The notes beneath the pieces are model-generated. The model worked only from the letters and a program-made list of their open reading frames with translations, did no database searches and was not told the DNA's origin. A program made the translations under genes and the position numbers. 64,000 bases of DNA from Monoplex corrugatus. Its lineage: Eukaryota > Mollusca > Gastropoda > Littorinimorpha > Ranellidae. The DNA lies in the NCBI GenBank assembly GCA_030674185.1, contig CM060306.1:43619483-43683482 (forward strand), read 5' to 3'. This document shows positions 52,185 through 61,554 of this stretch, piece by piece (within the stretch, counting starts at the first letter, position 1; each line of letters opens with the position of its first letter).

Positions 52185-55100
52185 AACACGCACACACATT
52201 AACACACGCAGAGATTTAGAATGTTACAAAACAAAATCTTCTGTTCATTGTTATAATATTCTTCATTTAGGTTTTGAAACTGAATAGAAGGCTATGAGTT
52301 GTATTATTTGTAAAGTAGGCCATCCATTAGCTTACATAGTTGTTTCAATTTGTAGTCAGTATCTCAAAAGGATAGGCCCATTATCATTAATTTGTTTTAA
52401 AGGGAAGACTGCATCTTATTTAATAGAAGCCTATTGTTATTGATTTGTATTAAAGGGCAAGATTACACTGGAAATACTTAGCAGGATTGCTCAGCTTTGG
52501 TGGATTTTTATAAGTAATATGCTAAAAATCAAAGTCGCGAGTTTGGGGTTAATGTTAAAGTAATATTGATGTGAAGACTATGCATTATGGTTTCCTTTCC
52601 TTTCCAATCTCTCAATGAATAGTATATATTATGCAGAAATTCATATATTTCTCTATTGTAGGAGTAAAGTGACCTGTTCCTGAATGGCGAGTGGTCCCAT
52701 ATCCTTCCTGAAGTTTTCTTTGGACGCTGACTGTGCTAAGTGTTCGAGGACTTGACTCATCCACAGACAGTTTAGTCAATTTTCTAAACACTGATGTACA
52801 AAATAAAAATCAAATGTAAATCTTGTCTGTTATGTTTTCCTCTGTGTGTATGTATGTGTATGTGTGTTATGTGTGTGTACATGTGTATGTGTGTGTGTGT
52901 TTAGTTTTTAGTAGAATTTTGATTGGATGATATTTTTGGATAGACTGCAGCATAAAAGCATGCAGTGATTTTTAATATTTCAATTATTTATGTGATTCCA
53001 GAAGTCACTGATTCTCAGATTTCCTTTTATATGTACAGAAACTGATGAAATATTAAAAGTTATTCAGTATTCTTAAGACTATTGAAGTAGCGACTCTAAT
53101 TTGCAGTAATAAGACACTTGAACGATGAGCAAAATGAATTTATATCTATCTCATGAAATGATTATATATCCTTGTTTTGTTTCTAGCTTCATTTTTGTCT
53201 GTTATTAATACAATATGGGCAATTATTAATGAAACACTGATAAAACATGCCAAATATCACATGTTTCCTGTAATAAGACAAAAATGGCTCATCACAGAGT
53301 TCCAATAATGGTTTTATTCAATTTGGCATACCAAAATACATCACCGACCAAAATTTCATGACTTTTGGTCCTGTCTGTCTCTCACAATTACAAAATGAAT
53401 GTCATTTCCAGCAAAATCAGCATACCATGCCATTTGATGGGTTTGTTCTGTGACACGCATCTCTTCTTTGTCCCACTAAAACGTGGTACCAAAATTTACG
53501 AAATTTTTGACGCTTCAAATTGGAATATTTCATGAACTATTAGTCTGATTTGAAAAACTTAAGCTGTTTTTACTCAGAATAACAATATCTTCAAAACCCA
53601 ATTTCAATTTTTCATGCGGCATTGCTACTAGTACTTGGCCAGAAATTCAAACCGGATGTTGGTTGGCGAGTGCATGTCATCTATCAGATCAGATTCGACA
53701 ATGTTTATCATCGCAAAGAAACAGCAAATGTGGTTTTGCACAGTCACACATGCGTGCACGCATGCATGCAGGCACGCACACATTATCAGAACACTGTATA
53801 GCATCAGGCAAACACAGACACATAGCTCCACAAAGTCCAATGAGCCTTTCTAATGGCACAATATAAGTTACTTTACTCTCAAAAGTAATAGCTGGCACAA
53901 ATTAAAGAAAATACTTAAGAAAAAATTTGGATTTTATTTCTATTTGTTTTCAAGGCAATGATGATTTTTTGAGGATGAAATTAACCACACTGCCACCAAA
54001 ACTTCAACAGCAGACACTCGCTAATAAGCTACTTCTACAGTTAAAACTGTTCAGAACTGAGCATGATAAGTCGGGGGACGAGAACACGGCTTTTGTTTCA
54101 AAAATTAGTAACACTGATTAATCATCATCTCAGGGGCTAAACCTGAAGACAAAAATTGAGACAGTTTTAAAAGATGCGGAGAGATTTTCAGTAGATAGAC
54201 CAGACATTGAAAATTTCATTGTTTGTGGATATGGGAAGATACATGTTACTGCAAAATAACTGATGAAAATAACTTATTGATAAACATTAGGAATGAGTAT
54301 AGAAATGGCTGTATGTCATATACTGCATTGAAAGGCATGTATCTTCTGCTGTTACACATTTTAGTTTTATTATGTTATTGAGAAGGATGTCTTTCTGTGC
54401 TAGTATGATACAAAGTCATCTGTGGATCACATTGTTTCAGACTAAATCAGTACATGCACACAAAATCTTAAGATCTGGTATATTAGCAACATTTGCTCGT
54501 AAAGAGTGAAGCTATAGCCTTGTATTTGATTCACATGCAAAATTTCAGGAGATTCCATCAAGACATAATGTGAGTTATGTCTGTTTTAAGTTGGCCCAAC
54601 ACATGGGCACTAACATTATTGGGTGCAAATGCATACAAAATATCTTGTATCTCGAATATAACTAAGCTTGTAAATATTAAAATAATTTACTGGTAGATTT
54701 CTGTCTATTTGATTCACATGCAAAATTTCAAGGAAATCCATCAAAAAATAAGCCAAATATGTGCATTTTAATTTGGTCTGGTACGTGAACCGTGCTTTTT
54801 CCATCGTTCAAATAAGATGTTTTTCCATTTTTGGAGCCATATAACTCATGACTTTGTCACTTTACGCTGCCCCCCAAAATTTTAGGATTCATATAATAAC
54901 ATTGTTTCTGAGAAAAAGTAAACTCTAGCCAATTCTGTCTTCTTATTTTTGTGTAATGGGGGTGCAAAAATGGCTTGTCATGCCATTTCGAACATTGACA
55001 AAATGGTATATTTATGAAGTTTGCAGCACTGCTGTGTAAATGTATGAACAGATCTGCTTGTGTGCTTGCTTTTTTATGTAGTTTATGTTGTTAAGAATTA

Positions 55101-55771
55101 AAATCAGGAACGACATTCTCTGTCTGAGGACTTCTAGAAAATTTAGGTTCCTACAAACTTGCTACATTTCAGAATTGGCGAAAACGTATGTAAACCGCCG
55201 TTTTCAAAGTGCGTTATCTGTAGATCTAATACAGCTAGAGACTTACTTTTTTTTTGCATTGTGCTTATTTTTTCTTGTACTTTTCAGAAATATAAGTGTT
55301 AATAACCTTTTCAGAAGTTTAATTTTTGGCTACCGGTACCTACTATAACCCAAAACACATTCTGTCAAGTAATCCTTGTACTTGCTACGTGAATCCTACA
55401 ATCGTATCAACTCCCCATTTTTTTCTCATACCAACGCATGTACCAACGCGTGTACAGGCCTGATATGTGATATATAATCCTGACAATACTACAGACTCAA
55501 AACCAAAACGAGGGGTGAGGGCAACCTGTTAAACAAAAATTTGACAAAATGACCAAAGTACTTCAAGTTCTGATAAATATTCTAATGTACATTAACACTA
55601 ACCTGCAAGGAAGGAGAGAATGCCGAGAACAATAAAGCGTTTGCAGCAGCTGCAGCAGGCAAGGCACAGTGAAATCAGGCCACACAGACCACCAAGCAAA
55701 ACACAAGCACAGGCACTTACACGTGCTGTGTGGAACCAACCTGAAAACAGAAAAAAAAAAATCAGCAAACA

Positions 55772-55851
<80 letters not shown>

Positions 55852-57859
55852 AGAGAGAGAAACTGCAAATATTAAAAGGAGGATTAAAAACATATATATA
55901 CATAACAATACAGAAAAAAAATAGATAAATAAAATAATCAGATGAAAACAAGGCACATATCAAAACTTTCAGTTCTGAAGGCATAAAAAAACAAAAACAA
56001 AAAAATCAATCCTACTCACTATAGGCAAGGAAAAATCCATTGTGAATTAAATAAGTAATTGTGCAGTAACTTTTCCGCATTAATTATTGTTGCATGTGCA
56101 TTATTTTCCTTTGCCATCATTTACTGTTACTGCTGCCATCCCTGTTTTTTGAGGGGGGAGATTATTTCATCACATGAAACAGAGAGGCATGTGTCCTAAT
56201 GTATGTGCCTACAAGAGAACTGTGTGAACAAGATTTTCTCAGCTTTTCAACAATGTTCATAGGTTTCATGGAAGCCCAGGTTTCAAATGGAATGTAAGAC
56301 ACCAAGATCAAGGTTAAACACAACCAAAAAGTTATTAGAATTGCACTTTTCATGAGAGGTGTGTGGATAGCATTCTCTCAGGTATTTCTGACAATATTTA
56401 TCTGTGGAACTGCGGCCGATATGTAGAATCTATTTTCACAGTCTTGTTCTAGGTGAATCTCAGTCTACCTGATGGATGCTTCTTCAAGGTCACAGTAACC
56501 TTAACCCTCTGACTCCCACACCCTATCTACCAGCATCCTGCATTGTCAACTATCCTACTAAAACAAAAACTTACCCCTCTTTTTCACTCTATCAGCTTCA
56601 TGCAGGAAGCTGGTGAATAGGGTGAGGGAGTCAAAGGGTTAAGATTTTTAAGTTGGTGGTTAGGGTGCAGGAGTCAGAGGATTAAAAAGTGAAAAATCTT
56701 GATCTATGGTAATTCTGTATAAGACAGATTTGTCAGAATGGCCTAACATTTTGGGTGTTTTGGTTTGGTTTGGTTTGGTTTCTTCAGATCTTTGAAACGG
56801 TGTCTATAAAGGTCAGTCATGACAAACAAAATTTATGCAGACTTTGATTTGTTTCTCAGATGCCGTTGTGCACATTGCAAGGTCTCCATCTTCAGTTTAC
56901 CTGAAATACATTGTAATTACACCTCTTTCATTCTTTCTCTTTATTTTTTAGAATACCATTAAAAACTTCATTTATCTAACTGAAATACATTGTAAATCAC
57001 CTCTTTCTCACTTCAGACTTTTTTTTTTCCAAGTCTTTTAGAATATCATTATAAATTCATTTATTTCACAAATCACCGATTTTATAAACTTTAGTTTTAC
57101 ATCAATACAATTGCAAACAGTGATTTATTGTTAAGCATTTATTTCAATGCAAGTCTTAGTCTGATTCAGCCACACTTGTTTCCCTTTCTTTTAGTTTACA
57201 TGCACAGACACATACACAGAGACACATACACAAACACACACTGTGCATATATGAAAAGTATGTATATCAATGTATATGTGCATGGAAAGTATATGTATAT
57301 GTATATGTGCATGGAAAGTATGTATATGTGCATGGAAAGTATGTGTATATGCGCAATCAATGACCACAGTATAACCAAATGTAACTGTAAGGTCCTGTGT
57401 CAGTGTTCTGATAAAAACATTGCTTTCTGAAAAATAATCATTATTCTTATCTAAAGACCAGTGTGTTTTCCTGTGCAACTCAAGAACAATATTGCATGTC
57501 AAAACACTTCAGCAAGACTAATGATAGTAGTTGCGCTTGATTTAAGTTTACATAACTGTGCATGATTCAAGTATCACTGTGTATGATTTAAGTAGACCTG
57601 TCATATGTTAAATCTCATGGGCGAAAGTGAAAAAATCTCTCAATCCTTAAACCTTAAATTTCCATGTCCTCTAAATGTTCCATTCCTGGAAACCGCATCC
57701 ATTCCTGAAGCAATGGAAACAATGGACATTGCAGTCTGTCATACATGGTTTTAATAGCACTACAATATTTGCACATGTGAAAAGCAAATTATGAGCAACA
57801 AATCATGTTATCAACATCTTACCTTCGGCAAAATAGAATAGTTTGAGGTTTCTTGGTCC

Positions 57860-57924
<65 letters not shown>

Positions 57925-59965
57925 TCCAGCTGCAGATGGTACATCGCAGGCATTGTTTTGACAATTATAGTTCACTCTGATCATTTTCAACTTTTCAAAA
58001 CTAGTTACCAGTAAGTGTTATGTACAAAAATGTTCTGTCGTCATTAAGTTCTTGAGCGTCACGGTTCTTCACACTGGAAATAACTCTCTTCATACGGAAA
58101 TTAAAGTAAAGGAAGTCCCCCATACAAATCTAAACTATACCATTCTAAGTCAAGCATACACATCTAAATTTCATTGTACTTGTAAGTATGCACTAGTTTA
58201 CAGCGCACTTAATCAAATAAATCTCAGATTTTCTCTTGAAGAAAGATCTAATGTCTTTCAGCTTTTCTTCAGCTTTTTCTTTTTGCCTGGCTTGACATTA
58301 GTCTGTCCTGTTACTCCCACCACCAAGGCCTCCCAATGACAATGAAAAAAATCTCTGAAAATGTACGGGGTGGGGGGGGGGGGGGGGGTTGGAGGCATGC
58401 TACCCCGGAAATTTTTTTGAATATAGATGCAAAATAAAGCAATCTGATTCTATCTGGGACAATTTTGGGCTTGTTTGTGATCCTTTGTACTGAAACAAAT
58501 AATTCATACACGCTGGTGTCAGATTTCAAGAAAAAAAAGTTTGTGCATTTCCTAAAGTGTGCTCCAACAACACAAAGTAACAGACTGAACATCTTCGTGG
58601 TTCTTATCAGTTTTTATCTCATTTGATACTTCTTTGGCTTGAAATGGTCTGAAAGTTTGTGGATGCCTGCTTGACAATAGTTTTAAAACTGACTTTGCAG
58701 CGGCACATGACACAGTAGGCTATGCCAGCCTCTACTATTTTTGAAAGCCATGTGCTCATTTCCATGACATCAATTTGTCATGAAACTCACTCCCAACACC
58801 ACTTATTTTATTTTGCAGTCTTTGTCAAATGTTTTTGCAGTGGCAGACCACCTCTTCAGAATATTGGCTTGTAACATGGTCACGCTCCTCAAAAGTTTCA
58901 CAATCGGCTCCGAGGACAAGCCCCAATTCACAGAAAAAAGGAACTCTGGCACTTCCAGAGTGGAAGTGACTTTAGCAGAAACCGATACCGGATTTATCCC
59001 CCTTCCTGATGTTTCGTCGTCTGCTACGAGATCGACAGTCTGACAAACGGCCTACTGTTTCGCAGAAGAAAAAAAGTCAGTCCATTTTTTTCTTGGAAAG
59101 CACACGATATTTTGTCAAAAACAGCCTGTGGATTTTCTCAGATTTCTGAGAAAAATCGGAAAATTGGGAGCCATGCACCACCGTTTTCGGCAGCTTTCTT
59201 TGCAGATATAGTAGTATTACTAGCACTAGGGAGGGGGTCAGCATTGCTGGTACAGGAGAGGGTTGCACCTACGGTGGTTTTGGTGGCCTCTTCCGAACTG
59301 CTGTTCACACGAGTGCTGCTTTTCTGGTGTTAAACTGCGCATGCGTGTTAGTGTTCTCACATCTCTGAATCCATAGGTTCGCCAAGAAGCAAGGGAAAAT
59401 CAATACTTCTCGACACATTCTGATGGAAAAAAAAATGTTTGTTTAGTTATCATCATCTGCATTGTGCCGATTAATGAATTCAGGCGAGTTTGAAAACCTG
59501 TCTGACACTGGTTCCCCCTCCTGCTCTTTTTTCTATTGGGTTGGGGGTGGGGGGGGGGGGGGGGGGGGAAGTAATCAGGATGCTGAGCTGCCAATCCAGA
59601 AAACTCTTTCTGCCGACATTTTCAATCTGGAATTCCCCATTATTCCGGACTACTTTCACCAACGAAATCCTTATATACTGCATTCTGTCTGTCTGGTGAA
59701 GAAAATGCAGAACTCACCATTGTCCACTTCCATTGGCCAGCCTTCACATCCCCCCGACAGTCCCAAAATAGGTATTTTGCCGCAGTACACGAACAGCCCA
59801 ATGTTGGCTTTAACAGCCTTGCTCACAAGGTTCGCCAGCCCAACTAAAGCCCTGGGGGTCCGAGACAATCCAGTAAGGAGCAGCTGCTCCAACCAGACAC
59901 ATCAATGAACCAATCACCATCCCTGCAAGGGAGATCTTCTGGACTGTGCTGTACTGTGTCGTCAT
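35096..59965 (-). CDS. claudin/PMP22-like four-transmembrane protein, three coding exons
   Basis: Exons 59965-59718, 55740-55603 and 35433-35096 join in phase (1 then 1). The product would be about 240 residues. Exon 1 has TM1 ([19 protein letters not shown]) and an extracellular loop with spaced W and C residues. Exon 2 has TM2, a CCSCC cysteine cluster and the start of TM3. Exon 3 finishes TM3 ([11 protein letters not shown]), carries loop 2, then TM4 ([20 protein letters not shown]) and a cytoplasmic tail ending MAAT-NGY. The layout fits the PMP22/claudin superfamily, which acts in cell contacts and membrane organisation, but I cannot name the subfamily. Exon 1 as given has a net one-base frame error (see its entry). 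An acceptor at 59979-59981 implies an upstream non-coding exon. Intron 2 is about 20 kb and full of transposons. Confidence 0.82.
35553..37354 (-). mobile_element. piggyBac-type element, internally deleted, copy B
   Basis: TTAA at 35553-35556 and 37351-37354. Same termini, same N-terminal frame (37080-36919) and same C-terminal exon (acceptor side 36142) as copy A, near-identical throughout. This copy has a one-base insertion (AAAAAGCGC for AAAAACGC) that changes the last residues of the C-terminal frame. Its internal (CA)n is longer and interrupted by TACATACATAC. It lies in the claudin-like gene's large intron, close to the last exon. Confidence 0.88.
37558..37692. repeat. (GA)n/(GGGA)n purine tract
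   Basis: About 130 bases of almost pure purine with GGGA and GA units. A candidate triplex-forming tract in the claudin-like intron. Confidence 0.92.
38085..38325 (+). repeat. minisatellite of about 37-bp units
   Basis: Five copies of a unit containing CCAGGTTGCCGTGAGTTTC followed by AAATAATCATTATCATAAA, with variable AT spacers (one copy has an extra AATATC, another ATTCCATTAAAC). A degraded unit precedes it (AAGGCGCTAAGAGTTTTAAA). Confidence 0.9.
38457..38703. repeat. compound (GACA)n-(GATA)n-(GGAT)n-(TA)n microsatellite
   Basis: Four tetranucleotide blocks shade into one another and end in about 75 bases of TA. Confidence 0.95.
38852..38920. repeat. (CA)n microsatellite
   Basis: Uninterrupted CA of about 68 bases, roughly 85 bases from the 3' end of the I/Nimb-like LINE. 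Confidence 0.95.
39006..42775 (-). pseudogene. I/Nimb-like non-LTR retrotransposon with endonuclease, RT and RNase H; decayed
   Basis: Minus strand, 5' to 3'. The endonuclease C-terminal half has [17 protein letters not shown] and [10 protein letters not shown]. The RT (one frame, 42775-40557) has [64 protein letters not shown] and [10 protein letters not shown]. After a frameshift near 40645, [11 protein letters not shown] and the RNase H start [31 protein letters not shown]. After another shift near 39935, [14 protein letters not shown] and [27 protein letters not shown] knuckle follows, and the 3' end TTAAAAGACGTTAAATCAAG abuts (CA)n. RNase H places it in the I/Nimb-type group. The endonuclease N-terminus is lost at a (TG)n tract. 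It is in the same orientation as the host gene. Confidence 0.87.
42776..42890. repeat. (TG)n-(TGCG)n tract at the 5' break of the LINE
   Basis: About 75 bases of TG then GTGCG/GCGTGCG units. It directly abuts the truncated endonuclease domain. Beyond it, 42910-42985 holds two copies of ATGTCCACAAA about 50 bases apart. Confidence 0.93.
43240..43430 (+). repeat. tRNA-derived SINE-like element
   Basis: TGTGGCCCAGTTGATTAATG (A-box-like) and, about 45 bases on, GGGTTCAGTTCCC (B-box-like) are followed by a body with GATGTCTTTCAGATGAGACA and an ATAAA-type tail. Typical of tRNA-headed SINEs. Terminal duplications were not resolved. Confidence 0.55.
43520..43526. repeat. target-site duplication, left, element copy 1
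   Basis: CATACAT, repeated exactly at 46298-46304. Confidence 0.75.
44447..44522 (-). other. putative terminal exon inside TIR element copy 1
   Basis: Acceptor TCTCTATTGTAG followed by 25 codons ([20 protein letters not shown] then GRWLC) and TAA. The inverted copy at 52650-52740 has two stop codons in the same frame, so only copy 1 is open. It may be the last exon of a degraded transposase or of a captured gene. Function not recognised. Confidence 0.35.
45028..45300. repeat. three (GA)n runs within TIR element copy 1
   Basis: GA runs at about 45040-45067, 45140-45181 and 45272-45290. The counterparts in copy 2 are (CT)n runs at different lengths. Confidence 0.9.
46298..46304. repeat. target-site duplication, right, element copy 1
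   Basis: CATACAT, identical to 43520-43526. Confidence 0.75.
46305..49057. other. spacer between the two inverted TIR elements; no gene recognised
   Basis: Mostly AT-rich. A small frame [19 protein letters not shown] at about 46676 and a CpG-rich patch at 48540-48800 with a plus-strand frame [20 protein letters not shown] (from 48694) are the only candidates. Neither has a recognisable domain or verified splice partner. A dispersed repeat segment beginning GTTTCAGTTTCTCAAGATCA at 47461 recurs at 61299. Confidence 0.4.
49058..49064. repeat. target-site duplication, left, element copy 2
   Basis: CTAGTAC, repeated exactly at 53628-53634. Confidence 0.78.
50191..50270. repeat. (CT)n microsatellite in TIR element copy 2
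   Basis: About 80 bases of CT with one CTCC interruption. Counterpart of the (GA)n at 45140 in copy 1, about twice as long. Confidence 0.93.
50730..50899 (-). pseudogene. piggyBac transposase C-terminal exon remnant, copy C
   Basis: Acceptor CTACAG, then [20 protein letters not shown], a basic [11 protein letters not shown] stretch and [20 protein letters not shown] before TAG. Open, one AVAGP unit shorter than in copy A. Confidence 0.72.
50960..51070. repeat. (CA)n inside piggyBac-type copy C
   Basis: About 108 bases of CA with TACA interruptions. The same site holds about 44 bases in copy A and about 85 in copy B. Confidence 0.93.
51691..51852 (-). pseudogene. piggyBac transposase N-terminal frame remnant, copy C
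   Basis: 53 codons beginning [20 protein letters not shown], acidic, stop TGA. Same as copies A (29998-30159) and B (36919-37080). A consensus donor CAG/GTAGGT lies about 50 bases downstream, in a different frame. Confidence 0.7.
53628..53634. repeat. target-site duplication, right, element copy 2
   Basis: CTAGTAC, identical to 49058-49064. Confidence 0.78.
53955..54121 (+). other. short BESS-like frame, possible exon remnant
   Basis: After a pyrimidine-rich TTTGTTTTCAAG the frame reads [20 protein letters not shown] then [11 protein letters not shown] and stops at 54121. The F-L-x(n)-L-P-x-Q-x(n)-L pattern resembles the short BESS-type C-terminal motif found in some DNA-binding and DNA-transposon accessory proteins. 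No partner exons were recognised, so this may be a transposon remnant. Confidence 0.3.
54520..54800. repeat. degenerate tandem duplication, unit about 180 bp
   Basis: TTTGATTCACATGCAAAATTTC followed by AGGAGATTCCATCAA at about 54528 recurs at about 54709 as TTGATTCACATGCAAAATTT with AAGGAAATCCATCAA. The similarity continues roughly 80 bases. Confidence 0.55.
55603..55740 (-). CDS. claudin-like exon 2 (TM2, cysteine cluster, TM3 start)
   Basis: Acceptor TGTTTTCAG, then (G)[19 protein letters not shown] through [19 protein letters not shown] and SFLA, donor GTTAGT, phase 1 in and out. The hydrophobic run is broken by a basic KR after a CCSCC cluster, suggesting a membrane-proximal palmitoylation-type cluster (inference). 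A long (CA)n begins about 30 bases upstream of the acceptor. Confidence 0.85.
55771..55858. repeat. (CA)n microsatellite next to claudin-like exon 2
   Basis: About 76 bases of CA and a short GA run, starting about 30 bases upstream of the exon 2 acceptor in transcript orientation, so a (TG)n stretch precedes the branch and polypyrimidine region. Confidence 0.95.
55859..56500. other. claudin-like intron 1, nothing recognised
   Basis: AT-rich non-coding sequence. No exon or element boundary seen. Confidence 0.45.
56501..56685. mobile_element. fold-back MITE, TTAA-ended family, copy 5
   Basis: Starts TTAACCCTCTGACTCCCACA and ends GCAGGAGTCAGAGGATTAA. The interior has CAGCATCCTGCATTGTCAAC, a core AGCTTCATGCAGGAAGCT, and GAGGGAGTCAAAGGGTTAAG. 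Same architecture as the 21719 copy. Confidence 0.75.
57866..57921. repeat. (CA)n microsatellite
   Basis: Near-pure CA. Confidence 0.95.
59549..59568. repeat. poly(G) run of 20
   Basis: G homopolymer preceded by TTGGGGGT. A strong G-quadruplex candidate, about 150 bases from claudin-like exon 1. Confidence 0.9.
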
Positions 59966-59978
59966 CTTGTTATATCCT
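59718..59978 (-). CDS. claudin-like exon 1 (5' UTR end, TM1, first extracellular loop); frame disrupted as given
   Basis: Acceptor TTTTCAG at 59985-59979, ATG at 59965, donor GTGAGT after 59718. The first 45 codons read [20 protein letters not shown] through [11 protein letters not shown]. The frame then meets a stop, while the loop continues in another frame as [19 protein letters not shown] and GGCEGWP. The coding part is 248 bases where phase requires 247 or 250. Differences from the second copy (63369-63683) fall mostly at homopolymers, so a sequence error is more likely than real inactivation. Confidence 0.7.
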
Positions 59979-60846
59979 CTGAAAACACACACACACAATA
60001 CATTCAACTGGCTGACTGGATTCTGAAATAACAGTATTAACAGCAATAAAAATAATTAAACGATTTCATTCAAAATTGAAGATCAATAAACAACATAACT
60101 TTCAAATAGCACTCAAGAGTTTGGAGTTTGTTCAAAAAGAGTTCATGCCCTCAGATAATTCTTTATGCACTCCAGCTACTATCTGCCAGCATTTATCTGG
60201 CAAACTCCTTGAGACCAGACCATTTAAAACTGTCACTTGAATGAGTGGAGCAAAAATAAGATTAGCAACTTTTCCACTATAGTAGGAAGACTGAAAGTTG
60301 CTCATTGGGGAACTGAAAAAACTTGGAGATACCCGAGTCACTTTAGCTCAAAACTAGATCCTTTCTTAGAATTTACAAAGTACAACCTACTTAAATGTGA
60401 ATGACACTATTCAACTCAAGTCTCAAAAGTGAAATATTTATATTCATTTACATAAAAGCTTATTTCTACGATCAAATAGTGTGTGTGTGTAAGTATTTGC
60501 AAGCTGACATTACTTTTTTTTTTACAATAAACAAAATCGTAATACCCACTTGATGCACCAAGTCTGTGCTGAAGTGCACCCAGGAAGCAGCAGAAAAAGA
60601 TTTTTTTATTTTTCCTTCCTGAATTTTATTTTCTGTTGTTCTACTTCCATACATCAGGTAACCAAAACACAAAAATAAAAACACAGTTCAAGGTTTGATG
60701 GTCATTAGTCATAACATGCCAGTAAATTGACATCATAAGAACACTCATATTCTATAGTTATATGATCCATGGTGCATTTCACTATAAACTACAGTTTCTT
60801 CAGAATTTCACAGAAATGATGTATACAACAAGCTATTGTGTACATT

Positions 60847-60887
60847 CCCACACACAGACACACACACACACTTGAAATGGTAAACAA

Positions 60888-60948
<61 letters not shown>
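60847..60948. repeat. (CA)n microsatellite, interrupted
   Basis: Short CA run, a TTGAAATGGTAAACAAACAT interruption, then about 60 bases of CA. Confidence 0.94.
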
Positions 60949-60950
<2 letters not shown>

Positions 60951-61554
60951 GCACGAACACATGCACACGGGAATGGGCATACATTTGAAATGGAAACAAA
61001 GCAGTTAAGTGTTCTGTGTAACTGTAAGGGGCAGCATCTGTTCATACAAACTGAAAGCACAGAAGGAAGCTTACATCTACCAGTGAAATCAATTATTTGT
61101 TTACAATAGAGATTTTACATGCCCTGTTCATTTATCAGCAACTGAAAAGAAGATGCAAGTCTAGTACACAAATAGGTCCACACCTCAAACACTATGCCAA
61201 CTTAACTGCAGTCCATGACAGATGACCCAAAGATGGGGGTGGGGGGGTGGGGGGGGGGAGAAAAAAACAAAAAACAAAAGCGTACGTAGATCTCTCAGTT
61301 TCAGTTTCTCAAGATGACGTCTCCACGAACGAATTCCATAAGCACTAAGATCATAGGTGCCTCTAGACTATATGATGCCATCTCAAAAGGTGACATACAA
61401 AATGTGACATCACACCTAAAAATACAACTTTATCTAAAATGAACAATCTTAGTCTCATTTGATTGCTTGAGCTCTGGAGAATTGAGGACAGTAAGTGAAA
61501 AGATAGTCGGATGATTAGAAGTTGCATTTTTGCATGACCTTTTGTGCAGCAGTG

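Larger units (their letters stand above)
49065..53627 (+). mobile_element. unclassified TIR DNA transposon, copy 2, inverted, interrupted by piggyBac-type copy C
   Basis: Left end TAGCAATACTGTGCGAACC, right end GCGGCATTGCTA, flanked by exact CTAGTAC duplications. Without the nested 1798 bp (50329-52126) the element is 2765 bp, against 2771 for copy 1, and aligns to it along its whole length in reverse complement (for example GCGGGTATGCGCACCCCTC at 45300 against its complement at 50050). The short terminal exon seen in copy 1 is broken by stops here. It lies in the large claudin-like intron. Confidence 0.82.
56686..59717. other. claudin-like intron 1, repeats but no gene recognised
   Basis: AT-rich sequence with GTATATGTGCATGGAAA repeated about four times at 57260-57340, (CA)n at 57866-57921, a G-rich run at 58367-58388 and a 20-base G run at 59549-59568. 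Plus-strand frames at 58052 and 58780 show no domain. Confidence 0.45.

Noticed and set aside
43527..53627. A single 10 kb transposon with very long inverted repeats
   Set aside because: Each arm has its own inverted termini and its own matching 7-bp flanks, while the outermost flanks (CATACAT and CTAGTAC) do not match each other. Two insertions explain this better.
58052..59043. Plus-strand frames at 58052-58339 and 58780-59043 as genes
   Set aside because: No domain, no convincing splice partners and ordinary intron composition. They lie inside the first claudin-like intron.
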